From the NCBI GenBank assembly GCA_003132905.1, contig PKZC01000241.1:1-15949 (forward strand): a stretch of DNA of 15,949 nt. The letters run 5' to 3'. Position numbers and translations under genes: made by a program. Below, piece after piece: positions 8,551-15,461 of this stretch (the first letter of the stretch is position 1; the number at the start of each line of letters is the position of its first letter). The notes under the pieces are model-generated. The model saw only the letters and a program-made list of their open reading frames with translations, had not been told where the DNA came from and searched no databases. This DNA comes from Bryobacterales bacterium (GTDB taxonomy: Bacteria > Acidobacteriota > Terriglobia > Bryobacterales > Bryobacteraceae).

Positions 8551-9294
8551 TTACTTGATGGCTTCGCGCAAGTAGGCGAGTATCGACGCGAGCTCTACGT
8601 CGTTGTAGGCTCCGATCACTGAGGCGTGACGCCAGGAATTACCGTCGGCAACTTTCAATGCCCCGGGGTCCACGGTTCGCAGCACCGGCGGCACGGAGGT
8701 CAGATCGTAAAACAGCGCGCGGGTCTTGCCCTGGCTGACGATGAGCGCGGGCATGGCTTCGCCATCTAGCGTCGCGGTGCGTACGTCCGGGGTCGCAAGC
8801 GTCCGCAACGCGGCGGCATCGGCGGGAATATTGGCGATGGGTGTCGTCACCGAAATTCCGATGCCGTTTACTTCGTGACAGGTCGAGCAACGTCCGAATC
8901 CGCGGACTGCGTCGAAGAATAGCCCGCGCCCTCGGTCAGCTTCCGGCGAAAGCGATTTCTCCGCGGGACCGGCAGCGCCTGGGCCAGGGCCAAGATTAAT
9001 GGACGCATTCGCGATCCCATTCAAGCTGGCGACGTAGGCCACCACGGCGGCCAGATCGGGGCGCGATAGAGTTGTTCCGAACGCAGGCATCGCGGTGCCC
9101 GGCAATCCGCGCATCACCGTGTTAGTGATGTACGCTTGATCGAAACCGCGGCCCGCTAATCGAGGCGCTCCCGCTGGTGCGCCACGAGCGCCGTGACAAT
9201 ATCCAGTGGCGCAAGATTGAGCAAAGACCTTCTCACCTGAACTCTGCGACCATCCCAGCGCGGTCAACGAGAAAAACAAAAACGCCCACTTCAT
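8551..9294 (-). CDS. Periplasmic diheme c-type cytochrome, partner of the PQQ dehydrogenase
   Basis: From the ATG at 9294 this is a 247-residue exported protein: a signal peptide (KWAFLFFSLTALGWSQ) precedes two cytochrome c domains. The first haem site is SCATGYCHG, with C28 and C33-H34 four residues apart (CX4CH) instead of the usual CX2CH; M69 in GTAMPAFG is the likely axial ligand. The second is the standard CSTCH (C136, C139, H140), with M181 in GEAMP as candidate ligand. A longer in-frame start would add 64 arginine-rich residues that overlap the upstream gene and lack any signal-peptide character, so I reject it. The ATG overlaps the stop codon of the PQQ dehydrogenase as ATGA, which implies translational coupling and makes this cytochrome the obvious electron acceptor. 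Family is clear; the dedicated pairing is inferred. Confidence 0.92.
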   Translation of the reverse strand: MKWAFLFFSLTALGWSQSSGEKVFAQSCATGYCHGARGAPAGAPRLAGRGFDQAYITNTVMRGLPGTAMPAFGTTLSRPDLAAVVAYVASLNGIANASINLGPGPGAAGPAEKSLSPEADRGRGLFFDAVRGFGRCSTCHEVNGIGISVTTPIANIPADAAALRTLATPDVRTATLDGEAMPALIVSQGKTRALFYDLTSVPPVLRTVDPGALKVADGNSWRHASVIGAYNDVELASILAYLREAIK

Positions 9295-10967
9295 CTGGAC
9301 GCCTCCGGAAGTGCGAATACGATCAATGTGGAACCTCCGCGCCAGTTCTGATCGGGAAACAGCGGAGCGAGTTGCGCGCCGGTGATGGACTGCTGCCAGC
9401 CCGTGGGAGTGGCGATGAACTGCCGTCCGCCAACAGAATATGCAACGGACGATCCGCGATTGCCTGCGCCGGTTTGATAGCTCCACAGCTTATTGCCTGT
9501 GCGTGCGTCCAGCGCAAAGAAGTCGCCTTCGGGATTGCCGGTGAACACCAGATCGCCCGCGGTGGCGAGCACCGAAGCCAGCAGAACGTACTGATACGGC
9601 ATGCTCCAGATGCGCTTGCGTGTTACGGGATCCCAGGCATCCAGATGGCTATAGGTCTTGCGATCGGGTGGCAACTTGAACGAAAATCCGCCGTTGGCAT
9701 GAAAGCGACCCTCGCTCGCTTCCGTCGATGCAGATGTCAGGTCGTTACAAACTTCGTTGATCGGCGCATATACATAACCGGTGCGCGGCGAGTACGCCAT
9801 CGAATTCCAACTCTTCGCGCCGGCGGCGCTGGGGCAGGTATTGATCACTTTGCCCGCTTCCGGCTCGCGGCGCCCCACCAGTTTGCCATCCTCGGTAATG
9901 CCTGAAATCCAAGTCTGCAATTCGGGCATGGAGAAAGCTCCGATGAATTCGCCCGTCACGCGATCCAGAACGAAGGTGACGCCGCTCTTGTTCATGTGGA
10001 CCAGCAGTTTTCGCATCTGGCCATTGACGGGGCGATCGATCAGCACGCATTCATACGCCGAATCAAAGTCCCACAAATCGTCAGGGACCTCCTGGTGATA
10101 CCAGCGCAGCTTACCGGTGTCGGCATCCAGGGCGACCACACTAGCGGTATAGAGATTGGCCTCTTTGCCTTTCGCGCCGGGAACCAGACGATCTTCATCG
10201 TTGAAATCGCCGCCCGCGTTTCCGGTGCCCCAATAGACCAGGTTCAGCGCGGGATCGAATGAGCCGGTCATCCAGGGAGCGCCGCCGCCTAACTTCCAGC
10301 TATCGCCCTTCCACGTCTCGTGGCCTTTTTCGCCCGGACCGGGGATCACATACCAACGCCAGGCGAAGCGGCCGTTCTTGGTATAGAACGCGGTCAAGTA
10401 ACCACGATGCGCGGCATCGCCGCCGGTGCCTCCAACGATGACCTTGTCTTTGACGATAAGCGGCGCAGCCGTGATATCGCAGCCGCACTGGCGCGGATCG
10501 TCAACGGCCACCTTCCACCGTTCGACGCCGGTCTTCTGATCGAGCGCGACGACGAAATTGTCGGTGGTGCCGAAGAAGACTTTGCCATCACCGACGGCAA
10601 CGCCTCGATTCTGCAGGAACGTCATGCCACCCGGCTTTCCGGGCCGCGGCGTCGGATACTTGTAGCGCCAGAGCACGTGGCCGGTGGCGGCGTCGAGTGC
10701 GAAGACTTGGATCCGCGGCGTGATCAAATACATGACGCCATCGACGACGATGGGCGTGGCCTGGAGATTTTCCGCGTAATCGCCGGTCTGAAATTGCCAG
10801 ACGGGCACGATATTTTTCACGTTGCGGGCGTTGATCTGATCGAGCGCGCTGTATCGCCAAGAGAGCTGCGTGCCGCCGTAATGCGGCCAATCGGAGTGGG
10901 TGGCGCCGTCAGGCGTTTGGGCTTGGGCGCAGGCTGCGAGGGCGATCAAGGCCAGCAGGAATCGCAT
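9291..10967 (-). CDS. PQQ-dependent alcohol-dehydrogenase-like quinoprotein (periplasmic)
   Basis: The 558-residue protein should oxidise a small alcohol or aldehyde in the periplasm with pyrroloquinoline quinone and hand electrons to the cytochrome encoded next. A signal peptide (RFLLALIALAACAQAQ) is followed by a beta-propeller with repeated W-motifs, for example ALDAATGHVLW (90-100), ALDQKTGVERW (141-151), ALDADTGKLRW (279-289) and ALDARTGNKLW (485-495). GGGAPW (227-232) and GTGNAGGDFN (N250) match the methanol/ethanol dehydrogenase group. The catalytic aspartate should be D300 in DLWDFD; D302 two residues later is the position that is Asp in lanthanide-dependent members and Ala or Ser in calcium enzymes. 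The usual metal-binding Glu seems to be Ala at 185 (GGDAAHRGY), and the vicinal Cys-Cys before NRG is absent, with CGC at 161-163 instead. Those last comparisons rest on alignment from memory. The substrate is unknown. Confidence 0.93.
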   Translation of the reverse strand: MRFLLALIALAACAQAQTPDGATHSDWPHYGGTQLSWRYSALDQINARNVKNIVPVWQFQTGDYAENLQATPIVVDGVMYLITPRIQVFALDAATGHVLWRYKYPTPRPGKPGGMTFLQNRGVAVGDGKVFFGTTDNFVVALDQKTGVERWKVAVDDPRQCGCDITAAPLIVKDKVIVGGTGGDAAHRGYLTAFYTKNGRFAWRWYVIPGPGEKGHETWKGDSWKLGGGAPWMTGSFDPALNLVYWGTGNAGGDFNDEDRLVPGAKGKEANLYTASVVALDADTGKLRWYHQEVPDDLWDFDSAYECVLIDRPVNGQMRKLLVHMNKSGVTFVLDRVTGEFIGAFSMPELQTWISGITEDGKLVGRREPEAGKVINTCPSAAGAKSWNSMAYSPRTGYVYAPINEVCNDLTSASTEASEGRFHANGGFSFKLPPDRKTYSHLDAWDPVTRKRIWSMPYQYVLLASVLATAGDLVFTGNPEGDFFALDARTGNKLWSYQTGAGNRGSSVAYSVGGRQFIATPTGWQQSITGAQLAPLFPDQNWRGGSTLIVFALPEASR

Positions 10968-10978
10968 AGTGTCCCATC

Positions 10979-10984
10979 ATATTA
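10979..10984 (-). promoter_or_regulatory. Possible -10 box of the PQQ dehydrogenase operon
   Basis: TAATAT on the minus strand lies 11 bases before the ATG at 10967. No matching -35 hexamer is evident, and the ribosome site is weak (GGGA four bases from the start). The 118-base divergent gap (10968-11085) must contain promoters for both this operon and the thiolase; this is only a candidate. Confidence 0.25.
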
Positions 10985-11085
10985 GAAACCGGAGTAGCGA
11001 CGCGCTCAGAGCAGTGAAAAGGTAAAATTAAGGAGCACGCTTCTGCATCGCAGACCGTGTCCTCAGTATCTAATACAAATAAACT

Positions 11086-12291
11086 ATGCCAACTGCCTAC
11101 ATTTGCCAAGGCGTCCGGACGCCTATCGGCCGCTATGCCGGAGCGCTTTCCTCAGTCCGCCCGGATGATCTGGCGGCTCACACGCTTGCGACGCTACGCG
11201 CCAAGTATCCCGAGAGCGACTGGGCCGCGATTGACGAAGTGGTGCTGGGTTGCGCCAACCAATCGGGCGAAGACAACCGCAATGTGGCGCGTATGGCGCT
11301 GCTGCTTTCGGGCATGCCGCACACGGTGCCGGGCGTGACCGTGAATCGTTTGTGCGCTTCGGGAATGGAAGCAATCGCGGTCGCGGCGCGGGCGATCGGG
11401 ACAGGCGAGATGTCGATCGCAATCGCGGGCGGGGTGGAGAGCATGAGCCGCGCGCCGTTCGTGATGGGGAAGGCCACCACGCCGTTCGCGCGCAACCCCG
11501 AGATCTTCGACACCACGCTCGGCTGGCGCTTCATCAATCCGGTTCTGCAGAAGGCTTACGGCACGGATTCGATGGCTGAGACCGGCGAGAACGTCGCCGA
11601 GGATTACAAGATCGATCGCGAGACGCAGGACAAGTTCGCGCTATGGTCGCAACAGAAGGCCGCGGCTGCGCAGAAGGCAGGATTTTTCGCCGAAGAGATT
11701 GCGCCGGTGATTATTCCTGGACCGAAAGGCACATCGAAAACCGTCTGCGAAGACGAGCACATCCGGGCCGACACCACGCTTGAAGGGCTGGCAAAGCTAC
11801 CGACGCCGTTTCGCAAGGGTGGCACGGTGACGGCAGGCAACGCCTCTGGCATCAACGATGGCGCTTGCGCGATGTTCGTCGCTTCCGAAGAAGCCGCGGC
11901 GAAATTTGGGCTCACTCCGCTGGCGCGCGTAGTTGGCGCGGCGGCCGCCGGCGTGGAACCGCGCGTGATGGGCGTCGGGCCGATTCCAGCGATCCAGAAA
12001 CTGCTGGCGCGCGTGAAAATGTCCATGGATCAGATCGATTTCTTGGAGCTCAATGAAGCTTTCGCCGCGCAGGCCGTAGCCGTAACGCGCGCGTTCGGAT
12101 TGCCGGATGATTCAGAGAAGGTGAACCCGAACGGCGGCGCCATCGCGCTTGGCCATCCGCTGGGAATGAGCGGCGCACGATTAATCCTCACCGCGACGCA
12201 TCAATTGCAGAACACCGGCAAACGTTACGCCATTGCGTCCATGTGTATTGGCGTGGGCCAAGGCATGGCGACGCTGCTCGAAAAGGTATAG
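11086..12291 (+). CDS. Thiolase, PcaF/3-oxoadipyl-CoA type acetyl-CoA acyltransferase
   Basis: This 401-residue cytoplasmic enzyme cleaves a 3-ketoacyl-CoA with CoA to release acetyl-CoA, or runs the reverse condensation. All thiolase landmarks are present: RTPIGR (11-16), the acyl-accepting C90 in [26 protein letters not shown] (323-326), H357 in GHPLGMSG and the second catalytic C387 in CIGVGQG. The run [19 protein letters not shown] and GWRFINP closely match the beta-ketoadipyl-CoA thiolase group (PcaF/PaaJ), which would fit catabolism of aromatic compounds. Without adjacent pca, paa or fatty-acid oxidation genes, a general acetyl-CoA acetyltransferase role cannot be excluded. The gene stands alone on this strand, has no clear ribosome site, and TAATAC lies nine bases before its ATG. 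Its stop is one base from that of the convergent SGNH hydrolase. Confidence 0.95.
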   Translation: MPTAYICQGVRTPIGRYAGALSSVRPDDLAAHTLATLRAKYPESDWAAIDEVVLGCANQSGEDNRNVARMALLLSGMPHTVPGVTVNRLCASGMEAIAVAARAIGTGEMSIAIAGGVESMSRAPFVMGKATTPFARNPEIFDTTLGWRFINPVLQKAYGTDSMAETGENVAEDYKIDRETQDKFALWSQQKAAAAQKAGFFAEEIAPVIIPGPKGTSKTVCEDEHIRADTTLEGLAKLPTPFRKGGTVTAGNASGINDGACAMFVASEEAAAKFGLTPLARVVGAAAAGVEPRVMGVGPIPAIQKLLARVKMSMDQIDFLELNEAFAAQAVAVTRAFGLPDDSEKVNPNGGAIALGHPLGMSGARLILTATHQLQNTGKRYAIASMCIGVGQGMATLLEKV

Positions 12292-12292
12292 G

Positions 12293-13564
12293 TTATTTCG
12301 CGGCAGTGGTGGCCGTCTTCAAACCAAATATCGACAGGTCGATGGCATCGGCCATGGTCTGGTAACCTGCGTCGTTAGGATGCAGGTGGTCGCCATTGTT
12401 GAAGCCTGGGCGGAATTGTTTGGGATGCTCGGGATCGCGCTCGGCGGCCTCGAAATCCACCACGGCATCAAACGCGCCCGACGTTCGAATCCACTGGTTC
12501 ACGGCCATGCGGATGGGTTCGCCTGAGTCCCGGTAATAGGCCGCGCCTTCGTACGGCGTCAAGGTCCCGCCAATCACCTTGATGCCGTGTTCGTGCGCTC
12601 GTTCGATGAGTTGCTTCAATGCCGCGATCAGATCGTCGGAAGTGACCGGATCGGTGGCTGAACTGAGCCCGATGTCATTGATCCCTTCAAGAATCATGAG
12701 CCACTTGACGCCCGGCTGCGCCAGCACGTCGCGATCGAAGCGGGCCAGCGCGTTGACACCCGCGCCATCGCGCAAGAGGCGATTGCCAGAGATGCCCTGG
12801 TTCAACACGGCGATGTTCGCGCCGCCGGAAGCGGCCAGCCTGCGGGCCAGGAAACTCGGCCAACTATGGTCGGTGTTGGGTGTCGAGACCGCGCCATCGG
12901 TGATGGAGTCTCCAAAAGTCACAATCGCCGCAGCGTCGGGAGCGGCCGCAACATCGACATTCGTCAAAAAATAGAATGATTGCGACGTCGTTCCATCGGC
13001 AATGGCTGCTTGCCCAGTCGCATCGCCTTCCTTCGAAATATACGTGGTGTGCAATCCGACAGCATGCATGGTATCCGTAGCGGCGGTGTCGGGGATGTAG
13101 ATGCTCACCGCAAGATCGCTCGCGATGGACACGTCCAGGTCTACCGCATCGCTGATCTCGATCGCACCGGGCGGAATCCAAGCCGTGGGATGGCCTGAGA
13201 ATGACAACGCCCGATCCGTAGCCGGAACAATGGCTGAATCTTGATCGCGCATCGCGATATGCGCCGCGCCAATCACCAGAGGCGCGCTGCCAAAGACATT
13301 CGAAAGTTCGATGCGCACACGCCGTCCACCGATGCTGGCATGAGCAATCATCCGGATCGTCTGGTTGTGAAAACTCGTGATGGGAGCGGGGCGTGCAGGC
13401 GCCGGCGTTGTGGAAGCGGCCGAACCAGCGGGACGAGGCGCTGGAAATGCCCGCGGCTGCTGCGGAGAGGTGGCCCAAGTGCTCACCCAGTGTTCCGAGC
13501 CGGGCTGCGCGAAGATGCAGGAACTAAAGGTAACGAGAGCAAAGATCAGATGCAGGGGTTTCAT
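12293..13564 (-). CDS. Secreted SGNH/GDSL-family hydrolase (esterase)
   Basis: The 423-residue protein starts with a signal peptide (KPLHLIFALVTFSSCIFA) and should act outside the cytoplasm as a carbohydrate or lipid esterase. After WVSTWATS comes a Pro/Ala-rich stretch (about residues 35-62), then an N-terminal beta-sandwich region (IRMIAHASIGGRRVRIELSN). The SGNH domain follows with block I FGDSITDG (Ser 220), block II NQGISGN (Gly 257), block III GINDIG (Asn 296) and block V DHLHPN (Asp 392, His 395), a complete set. The ATG at 13564 is preferred; a GTG six bases upstream is also possible and directly follows the preceding gene's TAA. The gene is therefore third in a probable operon with the dioxygenase and the alpha/beta hydrolase. 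Its physiological substrate is unknown; the family includes acetylesterases of plant polysaccharides, which would suit a soil degrader. Confidence 0.93.
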   Translation of the reverse strand: MKPLHLIFALVTFSSCIFAQPGSEHWVSTWATSPQQPRAFPAPRPAGSAASTTPAPARPAPITSFHNQTIRMIAHASIGGRRVRIELSNVFGSAPLVIGAAHIAMRDQDSAIVPATDRALSFSGHPTAWIPPGAIEISDAVDLDVSIASDLAVSIYIPDTAATDTMHAVGLHTTYISKEGDATGQAAIADGTTSQSFYFLTNVDVAAAPDAAAIVTFGDSITDGAVSTPNTDHSWPSFLARRLAASGGANIAVLNQGISGNRLLRDGAGVNALARFDRDVLAQPGVKWLMILEGINDIGLSSATDPVTSDDLIAALKQLIERAHEHGIKVIGGTLTPYEGAAYYRDSGEPIRMAVNQWIRTSGAFDAVVDFEAAERDPEHPKQFRPGFNNGDHLHPNDAGYQTMADAIDLSIFGLKTATTAAK

Positions 13565-13570
13565 TTCCAC

Positions 13571-14224
13571 TTACTTTATCAGGGAACATAACAGGCTGCG
13601 GGCTTCGTCAATCTCTTCTTCGCTAACGATGTGGGGCCGTCCTGGGTAGATGCGGAGTTGCACGTCCGCGCCTAGTTCGCGAAATAAATTGGCAGCTTCG
13701 TGGGTGTTTTCTTCCGGCACCCAATCATCGACATCGCTACCGGTGAGCAGCAAGCGAAGGCCCGCCAGCGATCGCGGCGCGGTGGCTTTCCAATCGGACC
13801 CGGGCACGCCCAACAGTGCACCCGTAAACACGATAAGGGAACCCACACGGCCAGGATGCCGCAGGGCATATTCGAGCGCCAGGCACGCGCCTTGCGAGAA
13901 TCCGACGATCACCAGGCGTTCGGACCCGAGCCGGCCGTTCTCGCTCGCTTCCAGGACCGCCTCATGACAGGGTTCGATGGCTTCGTCGAGGTAGGGCTGG
14001 TTCAGTTCGCGAGGATCCCAAAAACGGCCGGGATACCAACTGCCTGGAGTCGCCGCTTCGGGAACCACCCATCGAATTCCTTCGATGCTGCCAAAGCGGG
14101 CGGCTAAATCAATTTTCTCTTCCGGTGTTTTGCCCCGGCCATGGAGGAGAACTCCACCCAAGAGAGACACGCCCCGCCGCGATCCGACCGAACGCACGCG
14201 GGGCGGCCTTAAATCAATACTCAC
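13571..14224 (-). CDS. Alpha/beta hydrolase, phospholipase/carboxylesterase (MhqD-like)
   Basis: The 217-residue cytoplasmic hydrolase has the carboxylesterase/phospholipase layout: oxyanion segment LLHGRG (26-31), nucleophile S110 in GFSQGA, acid D166 in GSDVDDWVP, and H198 in GRPHIV. Substrate-pocket residues such as WYPGRFWDPRE (63-73) resemble B. subtilis MhqD and the hydrolases often found next to ring-cleaving dioxygenases. That is the case here: the dioxygenase gene lies 49 bases upstream on the same strand. A role in hydrolysing a ring-cleavage product, or in quinone tolerance, is inferred from this pairing and not shown by the sequence. The annotated start is a GTG with no good ribosome site; downstream GTG or TTG codons (residues 10, 19, 22) are possible, since the first 20 residues look unconserved. 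The TAA stop directly precedes the next gene. Confidence 0.88.
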   Translation of the reverse strand: MSIDLRPPRVRSVGSRRGVSLLGGVLLHGRGKTPEEKIDLAARFGSIEGIRWVVPEAATPGSWYPGRFWDPRELNQPYLDEAIEPCHEAVLEASENGRLGSERLVIVGFSQGACLALEYALRHPGRVGSLIVFTGALLGVPGSDWKATAPRSLAGLRLLLTGSDVDDWVPEENTHEAANLFRELGADVQLRIYPGRPHIVSEEEIDEARSLLCSLIK

Positions 14225-14237
14225 ACTACCAATTTAC

Positions 14238-14263
14238 TACCCGCTTCCTCACGGTTGCGGGTA
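14238..14263. repeat. Inverted repeat TACCCGC/GCGGGTA in the dioxygenase-hydrolase gap
   Basis: Seven-base perfect arms surround a 12-base loop. On the minus strand no uridine run follows, so it is a poor intrinsic terminator. It may be an mRNA hairpin that adjusts expression of the downstream hydrolase or a processing site. The two genes are still likely cotranscribed. Confidence 0.35.
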
Positions 14264-14273
14264 AGAAAACGGT

Positions 14274-15365
14274 TTACTTCTTCTTGATGCTGTCTCCGCC
14301 AATAAATACGGCTTGGCGGCGGGACGGCCCAATGCCCACCGCATCGGCGGCCGAAGGCGTTCCCCCGGGAGTGGAGGGATGCACGGCAACCGCATCGAGG
14401 TGCACGGGGAAGTTGTTTTCCGGGATCGTGATCGGATCCAGCATAGCCATGATCTCGTCGCGCCGCTCCTCAAACCACGGCGGAAGCAGCAGCTGATGAC
14501 CCAGAGCATCGTACGGCTCGTCGCGGGCGAATCCACCTTCGGCGGTAGCCGCGCACTCCACCAGTATTCCGCCCGGGCAGCGGCAATAAATAGAGTGGAA
14601 GTAATTGCGATCCTTGATTTCAGAGCAATCGGTATAGCCCAGCTCTTCGTAAATGCCCTTTTGCTCGGCCAGGCCTTCATCGGTACCGGCATCCAACGCG
14701 ACGTGATGGCCGGTGCCTGCGCCAAATGTCCAGCTTCCCGAGGGACGGTCCGGCTCATGCAGTAGAATGATGGTCCGGTTGGCGCCGCCGCCGTTCAGTT
14801 CCAGGCGATGATAGTTGCCCTCTTGACCGGTCTTTTTGAATCCCAGGGCTTCCACGAAAAACCGCTCGGTCTCGGGAATCTCGCGAACCGATAGCACCGG
14901 TCCATGGAACCCGTGCGTCGCGACATCGGAGCTAATTTCGCCCACCGTCCACGGCTTGCGCTCATCGGTGGAATCTTCGATCACTTCCAGTTGCAACCCG
15001 GAGGGATGATTGAACCGGATAAACTTCTGTCCAAAACGTTCCTGAATGCCGGTGTGCTTCACCTTGTGGCGAGTCAGGTGCTCGTCCCAGAACTTGGTGG
15101 TTCCCTTCTTCACCGTATAAGCGGTGGATTGGATCTGGCCCGATCCTGGACGGCCCGCCACGCGCTTGTAGGGGAAGGTGGTGTAAACCGAACCCGGCTC
15201 GGCGCCCGCGTTCGAATAATACAAGTGGTAATGGGCGTAGCGTCCATCAAAAAGGACGGTCTGTTTGATCAGCCGTTGCCCAAAAACTTGCGTCAAGAAA
15301 TCTACGTCTTCTTGGGCTCCAGATGCACAAACGGTGACGTGGTGGAAGCCCGATACCAGGGACAT
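14274..15365 (-). CDS. Ring-cleaving dioxygenase, VOC superfamily (MhqO/PcpA-like)
   Basis: This 363-residue protein consists of two glyoxalase/bleomycin-resistance (VOC) modules and belongs to the hydroquinone-type extradiol dioxygenases, which open hydroxylated aromatic rings with O2 and Fe(II). The iron ligands are expected in FHHVTV (H8 or H9), GHHVAL (H220 or H221) and ILVECA (E270). PSGLQLEVIED (121-131) ends the first module. Related enzymes are usually about 310-325 residues; here roughly 50 extra residues rich in Pro, Gly and Ala follow DEIMAMLDP and end in three lysines. A strong GGAGGT nine bases before the ATG and an extended -10 promoter with a palindrome upstream point to a regulated first gene of an operon. 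In B. subtilis the equivalents mhqO and mhqD are induced by quinones through MhqR. The aromatic substrate is not determinable from sequence. Confidence 0.9.
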   Translation of the reverse strand: MSLVSGFHHVTVCASGAQEDVDFLTQVFGQRLIKQTVLFDGRYAHYHLYYSNAGAEPGSVYTTFPYKRVAGRPGSGQIQSTAYTVKKGTTKFWDEHLTRHKVKHTGIQERFGQKFIRFNHPSGLQLEVIEDSTDERKPWTVGEISSDVATHGFHGPVLSVREIPETERFFVEALGFKKTGQEGNYHRLELNGGGANRTIILLHEPDRPSGSWTFGAGTGHHVALDAGTDEGLAEQKGIYEELGYTDCSEIKDRNYFHSIYCRCPGGILVECAATAEGGFARDEPYDALGHQLLLPPWFEERRDEIMAMLDPITIPENNFPVHLDAVAVHPSTPGGTPSAADAVGIGPSRRQAVFIGGDSIKKK

Positions 15366-15374
15366 GTTGCTTTT

Positions 15375-15380
15375 ACCTCC
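15375..15380 (-). promoter_or_regulatory. Strong Shine-Dalgarno GGAGGT of the dioxygenase gene
   Basis: GGAGGT on the minus strand stands nine bases before the ATG at 15365. It is among the best ribosome sites in the window and implies high expression once transcribed. If the -10 box at 15387-15392 is used, the mRNA would begin at or next to this site. Confidence 0.75.
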
Positions 15381-15386
15381 GGCGCG

Positions 15387-15413
15387 ATTATATCAAGTGT
15401 GAGACGGTCTCAA
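15387..15413 (-). promoter_or_regulatory. Extended -10 promoter of the dioxygenase operon
   Basis: On the minus strand TGATATAAT (15395-15387) is a perfect TGn-extended -10 element. TTGAGA (15413-15408) is a four-of-six match to the -35 consensus, with a short 15-base spacer; the extended -10 could compensate for that. The palindrome at 15400-15412 overlaps the -35 and the spacer, where a bound repressor would block RNA polymerase. Confidence 0.6.
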
Positions 15414-15422
15414 TATATCAAG
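15389..15422. repeat. Direct repeat TATATCAAG flanking the operator palindrome
   Basis: The nine bases TATATCAAG occur at 15389-15397 and again at 15414-15422, 25 bases apart, one on each side of the palindrome. One copy overlaps the -10 element. The spacing is about two and a half DNA turns, so the copies lie on opposite faces; they may still be part of a composite regulator site or be chance A+T-rich matches. Confidence 0.35.
15400..15412. promoter_or_regulatory. Candidate operator palindrome TGAGACgGTCTCA
   Basis: Two perfect six-base arms with one central base lie inside the promoter of the dioxygenase operon. The position is typical of a MarR- or TetR-type repressor site. No regulator gene is visible in this window, so the binding protein would have to be encoded elsewhere. 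Confidence 0.5.
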
Positions 15423-15461
15423 CTCGGTTTCTGCATGCAAGCTGCCGCACAACGAACTTGC

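Noticed and set aside
9295..9486. A 64-residue N-terminal extension of the cytochrome gene
   Set aside because: It is arginine/histidine-rich, overlaps the dehydrogenase gene and would bury the evident signal peptide that starts at 9294.
9177..9905. A 242-codon plus-strand frame over the cytochrome and PQQ dehydrogenase
   Set aside because: Both genes beneath it carry intact family motifs on the other strand; this frame has none.
14238..14263. Intrinsic terminator after the dioxygenase gene
   Set aside because: The seven-base stem has a 12-base loop and no following run of uridines, and the next gene starts only a few bases beyond; listed as a repeat instead.
15430..15461. Hairpin GCAAG/CTTGC after the PHP gene as a terminator
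   Set aside because: Five-base arms with a loop of about 15 and no uridine tract are too weak to call.
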